A DNA stretch of 46,021 nucleotides from Maribacter sp. (GTDB lineage Bacteria; Bacteroidota; Bacteroidia; Flavobacteriales; Flavobacteriaceae): positions 1 through 46,021 of the forward strand of contig JALHST010000029.1 in assembly GCA_022865355.1 (NCBI GenBank), read 5' to 3'. Below are positions 1 to 7,100 of this stretch, one piece after another (within the stretch, counting starts at the first letter, position 1; every line of letters begins with the position of its first letter). The notes below the pieces were generated by a model. The model did not search any database, had not been told where the DNA came from, and was given only the letters and a program-made list of their open reading frames with translations. A program made the position numbers and the translations under genes.

Positions 1-567
1 GACTTCCCGAATCATGTTCTCCGTTCCTCCCGGCCCATCTCCTTTTTTGCCATCCCAGAGCGCAATAAAGGTCAGGTTTCGGTCGCCCATCGTCAGCGCG
101 GTATTCAAGATCCACAGGTTGTTCTGCTCCCAAAAATCAGCAGACGAATCTTTGGACTGTTGCCCATTAGACAATTCGTTCGATTCTGAAAATAGTCGAA
201 AAGTAATGTTGGGATCCGCCTCCAGGGCTTTAAAACGCGCTATCCAGCTTTTGCCCCCGGGGCGTACTGATTTGGCTATGAACTTCTCACGGGGCAATGC
301 CAAAAGTACCTGGGTCGGTATACCCAGCTCCTGGCACACTTCATGAAAGAGAATATCGCCCCCACAAGCACCTCCGGCGACACCAATGACGCTTTGCAGT
401 TCATCCTCCGAAAAATGGTCCTTTTTAAATACCGTGTTCAATATTTTTAAAACCTTCGTTTTTATTTCTTGTTTGACACTTCCTTCCTTTTCTTTGGGGA
501 ATCTCGGTGTCTCGCGCTCGGCGGTGTCGATCATATGGCCTGAAAACAGAATAACGTAAGGTTTCAT
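1..567 (-). CDS. Partial Rossmann-like protein with GGACGGD motif (3' end outside window)
   Basis: An open frame of 189 codons starts at the ATG at 567-565 and runs without a stop off the left edge, so the C-terminus is missing. It begins MKPYVILFSGHMID, continues to a PRFP segment near residue 21, and has a glycine-rich motif GVAGGACGGDILFHE at about residues 62-76, then LLALPREKF near 88-96. The beta-strand/glycine-loop/LALP pattern resembles Rossmannoid nucleotide-binding folds of the SLOG/LOG type, but this assignment is a guess from motif shape. No signal peptide or membrane segment is visible. It lies 75 bp downstream of the patatin gene on the same strand and may be co-transcribed with it. 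That the frame is real is well supported; the function is unknown. Confidence 0.75.
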   Translation of the reverse strand, partial: MKPYVILFSGHMIDTAERETPRFPKEKEGSVKQEIKTKVLKILNTVFKKDHFSEDELQSVIGVAGGACGGDILFHEVCQELGIPTQVLLALPREKFIAKSVRPGGKSWIARFKALEADPNITFRLFSESNELSNGQQSKDSSADFWEQNNLWILNTALTMGDRNLTFIALWDGKKGDGPGGTENMIREV

Positions 568-642
568 TGTTCTTTACATGAGTAAATGCTAACTGCTAGA
601 ATGGGTCATCAGATACCTCTCTAGAAAGCTATAATTTGTATA

Positions 643-1779
643 CTAAACAAAGGCCCCAAAATGTTCGAGGTTCACTTGGGAGATGGCCGTTTTCGCGCCG
701 ATTAATTGAAGGTCTTTGATATTTTTTGGTTTATCCATTTTACGCACTTTATCCGAGTCTAAATGTTCCAGACCAAGATCTTTCAAACCATTTTTACTTA
801 GATCGACATTATATCTTACATATAGGAAATCCCGATGGGTCTCCTTTTCCTTCGGAATCATATCGCCCAATTCCCTGTCTATAGGCGCACCAAAGGTACA
901 TCTGCCGACCGTACGACAATTGATATCCTGATCAACTTGCATGGTATACAGCAAGTTCTCCGGTAATTGCTTTAAAGTCTTCCCAATATTGCCATATACT
1001 CCCGCGGAGGTGGCGCTACCAGTGCCTATCGAAACTATCAATAGTTTGTCTTCCCCTTTTTCCCAATTGAGATGGTAAGCAGGGAGGGTCACCATGCGAT
1101 ACAATAAAAAGGCCGGATTGTTATAAGGGGTAACCCCACCATCTACGAATACAAAGGTTTTTGAAGTATCATTCGGGTCCCATTGCAAGGTTTCCGGAGG
1201 AAAATAAGCCGGTGCGGCCGTACTGGCCCGTATCAACTGGTGGAGTTTTATTTTTTGGTTGTTATCAGGCCTTTCTTTGTTATTGTATTTTGCCAAAGGA
1301 TTATTGCTAATTGGCCAAGGAGAATCGGTACTTCGGTTCATGGTCACCACGGTGAGCAAGGCTTTAAATTTGCCATTCGCTATATCCATGTCGGTTTCCG
1401 CGCCGAAGGTACTTTTAAACATGGTAAGCAATGGACCTGACTCATAGAAAGACTTCCAGATTTCCAACCGATGATCGAACATCGCCTTGCCTTTTTTGGT
1501 GTAAAAATCCAATAGTTCGTCGACCGACATGCCGATGGAAAGTCCAGCCGCGATAATCGCTCCGGTACTGGTCCCACCGAAATAATCAAAATAATCGCTC
1601 AACCGAAAATCATCGCCATTTTTGAGTCGTGATTTTAGATCCTTTTCGAGTTTGGACAGAATTTCCAGCGTGATGACCCCGCGAATGCCCCCGCCGTCAA
1701 GGGAAAGTATTTTCCGCGGCTGCTTATTTTCATAACGATCCGCCAGAGTTCCCCAAAGAGACGATTTTGCATTTTCCAT
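643..1779 (-). CDS. Patatin-like phospholipase
   Basis: This 378-residue protein has the full patatin signature: the oxyanion glycine motif DGGGIRG at residues 28-34, the nucleophile elbow GTSTG with Ser71, and the catalytic Asp213 in a DGG motif followed by NNPA. Patatins use a Ser-Asp dyad to hydrolyse acyl chains from phospholipids. No signal peptide or membrane segment is seen, so it is probably cytoplasmic. It is not fused to other domains. Patatins occur as lipid-turnover enzymes and as membrane-degrading effectors of nucleotide-signalled defence systems (CapV in CBASS). Here the neighbours are a class III cyclase upstream and a possibly nucleotide-binding protein downstream, which makes an effector role conceivable, but no CD-NTase is present. 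Enzyme class is certain; physiological role is open. Confidence 0.93.
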   Translation of the reverse strand: MENAKSSLWGTLADRYENKQPRKILSLDGGGIRGVITLEILSKLEKDLKSRLKNGDDFRLSDYFDYFGGTSTGAIIAAGLSIGMSVDELLDFYTKKGKAMFDHRLEIWKSFYESGPLLTMFKSTFGAETDMDIANGKFKALLTVVTMNRSTDSPWPISNNPLAKYNNKERPDNNQKIKLHQLIRASTAAPAYFPPETLQWDPNDTSKTFVFVDGGVTPYNNPAFLLYRMVTLPAYHLNWEKGEDKLLIVSIGTGSATSAGVYGNIGKTLKQLPENLLYTMQVDQDINCRTVGRCTFGAPIDRELGDMIPKEKETHRDFLYVRYNVDLSKNGLKDLGLEHLDSDKVRKMDKPKNIKDLQLIGAKTAISQVNLEHFGAFV

Positions 1780-2148
1780 AATTAATTTGTTTACAGTTAA
1801 AGACTACCCTCTGCAGTTTAAGGGAACCATATTAAATATCTAATAAGATAGGAAGAAACTTCCAAAAAGAAGTCTCGCTACAACATTTATTCCAATTCCT
1901 GATCTGAGATGCAAGCCAACCACCTATACCTGCCTGTACAATTTGTCACACGGCCTCAAAGAGGCATTTCCCCATCTTGTTTTCTTTGAACAAGGATTTG
2001 CAGCAGTTATGGGAATAGCGGATTCTACTATAGTTTTCACTGGCCTATTCGCGCGACCCGGAGAGGCTTTCAGCGGAAAATTCAATGGGATGCTAAAAAT
2101 CCTTTCGTTTCTTCATACCGCTTTATTTAAGAAAATCAGGACGTTGCT
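1780..2148. other. Intergenic region, 369 bp
   Basis: This gap separates the cyclase stop from the patatin start, both on the minus strand, so patatin may have its own promoter here. I found no TAnnTTTG box on the minus strand. A short perfect hairpin (GCCTC-AAA-GAGGC) lies at 1953-1965. A 69-codon plus-strand frame at 1943-2152 shows no recognisable protein features and was not called. Confidence 0.5.
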
Positions 2149-4149
2149 TTAACTATTTATTTTGTTAGCCACCGAAGCTTTGTTTACAGGTCGATCCTTT
2201 AAGTCATGCACAAAATACATGTCCATCATCCCCTTATTTTTTACATGGATCTGGCCCCGATGCTCACAGCGGTAGGTGTCCTTTATCAGTAAATAAGTAG
2301 ATTCGGATATATTGATCATGCCCGGCTCTGATAGCGATTCCATCCGGGCGGCCACGTTCACCGTATCGCCCCAGATATCGTAGGCGAACTTTTTGGTGCC
2401 AACGACCCCTGCAACAACGGATCCCGTATTGATGCCGATACGCACATCAAAAGGCACCACAAGGGCATCCACCTTCAGCTTGGCCTCTTCCATCACTTGG
2501 GCAATTTCAAAAGCGGCCTGCACCATTTTAATAGGATGGTCATCGGTCGGAAAGGGCAATCCCCCGGCGACCATATAGGCATCGCCAATGGTCTTTATTT
2601 TTTCAAGATCATATTTCTCAATGATTGCATCGAATTTCGAAAAATAATAATCAATGGTTTTTACCAAAACTTCTGGTGATAGGTTATTAGAATAACTGGT
2701 AAAGCCTTTGAAATCGGTGAACATCACCGTAACCGATTCAAATTTTTTCGCTGCCACCTTCCCAAATTGTTTAAGTTCAAGGGCTGTTTCATCGGGAAGA
2801 ATATTCAACAACAGGTTTTCGGAGCGGTTTTTTTCTTCCTCGATGATCTTATTGGTTCTCTTGACATAACGGTATCTTTTATAGGAGCCCACCGCCACGA
2901 AAACTACCAGGACCAAGGATAAAATGGTACCATAAATGACATATTTCTGCCGCTTTGCCTGTAATTCAGCAATTTGGGCCTCTTGCTCCAACAAGCCAAT
3001 TTCATTTTGTTTTTTATCTAGATCAAAATTAAATTGTAGACCCCTGATTTTATCGTCGGTTTTAAGATTAAAGAGCGAGTCTTTTTTTGCCAGATACAGT
3101 GTTTGGTATTTAAAAGCATTACTAAAATCACCTTTTGATGCGTAGGTATTGGACAAATCCTGATAAATGTCTCTCAATTCATCATTCGCATCTATCTGTT
3201 TCGCGAGAATTTCTGCTTTGCTGTATGCCCTTAATGCCTCGGTATAATTATCTTGCTTATGAACGAGTCCTATGGCAATTAAGGCTTGAACGACTACCGA
3301 TTGTTGATTATTCGCCTGGGCTGTTCGGTATGCTTCATTTAAATAACCGATGGCTTTTTCTTTTTTCCCCATTTTGAACTCCACTACGCCCAATTTTATG
3401 AGATTATCCGCACGTAAAGTTATGTTTTGGGAACCCGCCAACGCTTCTTCATAATATTTAAGGGCATCGTCAAAGCGACCCTGTTCGAAATATACTTCAC
3501 CAACACCCATTAAATAGGACGTAATTAAATCGGAGTTACTTATACTTGATTGGTATTTTTCTATTTGATTAAAAAACTCCAACGCTTTTTCATAATCATG
3601 CATTTCTGCATAAAGGCCTCCCAAATTTAATAAGGCTTGTGCTATACTATTAGAGTCTTTTGTTTTTTCAGAAAGTCTTAAAGAACGCAAATAGTATTCT
3701 AAAGCTTTGGTATGGCTCCCTTGGTTATAATAAACGGCACCCAGATTATTCACAAGCTTTGCGATTCCCAATGTGTCATGAATAGCTTCATAGGTTTCCA
3801 AGGACTTTGTCCAATGGTCCAATACCTCCAAATAATCGCCCTGATAATACTTGGCAAGACCCAGATTTTTTTCTGCATTGGCCTTTCCTTTTAAATACCC
3901 CAATTTATTTGAAAGTTCAAGAGCTTGTTCGGAATATGTAAGGGATTCGGAAATAGCTTCATTTTTAAGTATCTCAATACTTAAATCATTGAGAGTAGTC
4001 ACCATCGCAGTATCTTTCTTCCCGGTTTGAACAAGCCTTTTTAGACTGTCGATTTGGGCGTTTTGAGCCCACAAAGAACCTGTAATCAACAAGAACAGCG
4101 CCAATATTATCAATATGTAGGTTCCCTTTTTTTGGTCGATCATAGGCAT
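2149..4149 (-). CDS. TPR-containing membrane adenylate cyclase (class III)
   Basis: The 666-residue protein has an N-terminal hydrophobic signal ending near WAQ (residue 29), a long tetratricopeptide-repeat region (about 40-370), a coiled segment, one transmembrane helix at about 399-421, and a C-terminal class III cyclase domain (about 440-645). Metal-binding Asp479 (FTDFKG) and Asp523 (GDAYM), adenine-selecting Lys519 and Asp591 (DIWGD), and transition-state Asn598 and Arg602 (NVAAR) are all present, so it should make cAMP. The TPRs would lie in the periplasm and the cyclase in the cytoplasm, a common Bacteroidota sensor layout. The start is 10 bp from the stop of the giant secreted protein, implying one transcript. 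A second ATG two codons in (4143) is an equally possible start. Confidence 0.93.
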   Translation of the reverse strand: MPMIDQKKGTYILIILALFLLITGSLWAQNAQIDSLKRLVQTGKKDTAMVTTLNDLSIEILKNEAISESLTYSEQALELSNKLGYLKGKANAEKNLGLAKYYQGDYLEVLDHWTKSLETYEAIHDTLGIAKLVNNLGAVYYNQGSHTKALEYYLRSLRLSEKTKDSNSIAQALLNLGGLYAEMHDYEKALEFFNQIEKYQSSISNSDLITSYLMGVGEVYFEQGRFDDALKYYEEALAGSQNITLRADNLIKLGVVEFKMGKKEKAIGYLNEAYRTAQANNQQSVVVQALIAIGLVHKQDNYTEALRAYSKAEILAKQIDANDELRDIYQDLSNTYASKGDFSNAFKYQTLYLAKKDSLFNLKTDDKIRGLQFNFDLDKKQNEIGLLEQEAQIAELQAKRQKYVIYGTILSLVLVVFVAVGSYKRYRYVKRTNKIIEEEKNRSENLLLNILPDETALELKQFGKVAAKKFESVTVMFTDFKGFTSYSNNLSPEVLVKTIDYYFSKFDAIIEKYDLEKIKTIGDAYMVAGGLPFPTDDHPIKMVQAAFEIAQVMEEAKLKVDALVVPFDVRIGINTGSVVAGVVGTKKFAYDIWGDTVNVAARMESLSEPGMINISESTYLLIKDTYRCEHRGQIHVKNKGMMDMYFVHDLKDRPVNKASVANKINS

Positions 4150-4159
4150 TCCATTTTTA

Positions 4160-7100
4160 CTACTCTTTTACCACACTAAATACTTGTACATCATCGTTGG
4201 CGGATAAACGGATAAAATACATTCCATTTGGATAACCGCTCATGTCTATTACATGCGTGGTGGGGGCATTGGTCCCGTTCAGCTGGTTATGAAGGTATAA
4301 AATTCCGTAGAAATCAAAGACATCCAAGGTAACCATGGCAGAAATATCCTGTTCAATATATAATATACCATCCTTCACCGGATTGGGATGCAACACATAT
4401 TTCGGAATTCCACTGGTATTGGTCGTACTGCTGGCATCACATTTGTTTGAATTGGCATTTACATTGGTAGTCGTTGACGTTTTGTGATTACTATCCATGC
4501 TCGTAAGTTCCCATTTTAAGGTATTTCCATCAAAACGAATTTCAAAGGTATGCTCGCCCGGTAAAAATTTGATGGGAAGTTCCCCACTATATTGTGCGGG
4601 TCCCGATAGTAGATTTTCCGGCCCTTCCAATATGTAAATGGCCTCATCATTCGGATTCTCGTACCGGAAATGGGCAATATAAAACAGGCCGTCCGGGTCA
4701 CCGGGATTTTCTTCTACGCAATCAGTATAGGTGCGTATTTTACGCATGTTATTGCTTGAGTTAATGTAGACGGTCCCGATGCGTAGGTATTCAATCATAT
4801 AATTAAAATTGGCCGGCTCTATGATCTTTATGAAATAGACCCCTGCATCTCCCATATACGGATTACCCGCCACATCTTCGATACGGTATTGGATACCTCC
4901 GGAGAAAACGTTTTGTTGCGTTTCGTTATTTACATATCCCGTAATGGCCGTTGTTATCATGGAGGCGTCGATCGTCGTACCTTCATCGACTACCAAATCC
5001 TGTATAGTCGCATAAAGGCTTTCCTTAAGAATGGTGAGTTGACCATGGGATATCCCATAATCTATTGTATAATTTTGAGGCACCGACTCAGTTTCCGTAA
5101 TCCATATTTCATAATCGCCTACATTCAAATTATCATCTTGGCCGATTTCGTTCCCTGAGGCATCCACAAAATAGTAGGGGATACCATTAGGGAAAACAGT
5201 AATTGGGTCATCATCATAAGCAAAAGGACCAAACCTGGGATCTATGACAGGTGTTTCACCATACTTGATTGTTGGTGCCACTGGATTAAACGTTAAAGGT
5301 GCTTTTGAAATTGTTAAAGTTCCGCGGTTGACATCCGGTACAATTATATAATTGTCATTGAGATCATCCGTAATAAAGATTCCGTACTCACCAACATCAA
5401 TTTTTTGTCCTATGGTGTATGTAGTATCATCTCCATCTACTTTCTTAAAATAATAGGGTATTTTGCCATCGGTGCCTTCTAAAACAGCCGCATCTTCACC
5501 TTCGGCAAAACCAGTGATTCCTGCTGGGTCTATATTTGGAATCTCACCATACTTGAATTCTACGGCCTCAGGATTAAAAGATAAAGTAGCTTCATTAACA
5601 GTCAAGGTACCTCGGTTTGCATCCGGCACAATGAGATAATTATCCATTGGATCATCGGTAATAAATATATCATAAACACCAACATCCATTTTTTCACCTA
5701 TGACATATGTTGTGCCATCGCCGTCTACTTTCTTGAAATAGTAAGGTATATTACCATCATTTCCTTCTAAAACTGTAGCATCTTCGCCCTCGGCAAAACC
5801 GGTGATTCCAGCTGGGTCTATGACCGGTATGTCACCATATGCGATCTGGATGGCAACTGGATTAAATGCTAAAGTAGCTGGCTCAATAGTTAAGGTACCA
5901 TATGTATCGTTAATGGTATTAGATATTAAATAATTTTCGGGATTTCTAATTTTGATTGCATAATCACCAATTTCTTTTAGGTCGTCTATTTCCAGTTCTG
6001 TGCCATCTCCTCCCTCTTTAATGAAATAATACGGTATTCCACCATCCTCTTCCGGGAAAACAGTTGCTAACGATTCTTGGTATTCCCCTTCAAAAGCCCA
6101 TCCATCAAAACTAGATATCAAGTTATTTTTTGTGATATGCGTGCCGTAGGGTATTATCAAGTTATTAATACTTGCAGTTAGATCTTTTGGCAATACGGTC
6201 AAACTTCCTTGCGCATAGGTTATGTTAAAATTAGCCGACATGGCATTTAGAAAGGCTCCAGGATATATAACGTGGCCTTCAGTGCCGGGGGTAACATCGA
6301 GGCCTGTAATCATATTCAATGAATACATGTCCGAAATCGCTCTATCAGGATCAGAACCGTCATCTGGCGGTGCATCTTCGGCGTCAATGATCGAGAATAC
6401 CGACTCATAGCCACTATAGGGTCTGTCCGGGTCATCTGTGCTCACCACGGCCTGAAATTTACTGACTACTGCCTGAAATTTATTTTCTATGCCAAGGTCA
6501 ACCACCCCGGAGAATAAATCTTCGGCGCTTACTACCGCTTGAAATTTACTTACTACCGCCTGAAATTTATTGGTAGTCCCATTGTCATAGGCCAAACGGG
6601 CGTCTATATAATTGGTGAAATTCTCATTATCCAAATTAATCGTGTTCATGCCACTTACAACCGCCTGAAATTTATTTTGAATCGTACGTTCTGAGGCGCT
6701 CCAGCTTCCTCCATTTAAAAGATCCAATAAATCATATCCACTCACTACCGCCTGAAATTTACTGACAACTGCCTGAAATTTATTGGGTAAGCCATCTTTA
6801 TAGTCGCTTTGGTGGGTCGCGTCTATTAGACTGTAAAAACCCGTCTCCCTAGAATTATCGCTTATTCCGGTAGCATCATAATCATACCTCAATGTATTTA
6901 AGATGGCGTCACCATACGTAACAGTAAGGGGTTCAGGTGTTATTGTCAGATCTTTTTTGTTAATGGTTAAATAACCTACTTTACCTTCATCAGGGTCGAT
7001 ATACCCTGAAATAAAATTTATTTGGTATAAATCGTGATCATAGTCCTGGTCTCCGAAAGAAGGGGTGATTACATAATCAAATACAATGGGATAACCACCT

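Noticed and set aside
1943-2152. 69-codon plus-strand open frame in the gap between cyclase and patatin genes
   Set aside because: No recognisable motif, no clear ribosome-binding site, and it overlaps the end of the cyclase gene on the other strand.
643-4149. Labelling the patatin/cyclase genes as a CBASS or Pycsar system
   Set aside because: There is no CD-NTase, no Cap accessory gene, and the cyclase has a TPR-membrane architecture with adenine-specific residues. Kept only as a hypothesis.
6440-6781. CRISPR-like or minisatellite interpretation of the 21-bp repeats
   Set aside because: Units lie in frame inside a long coding region, vary at synonymous sites and have irregular spacers, so they are protein repeats.
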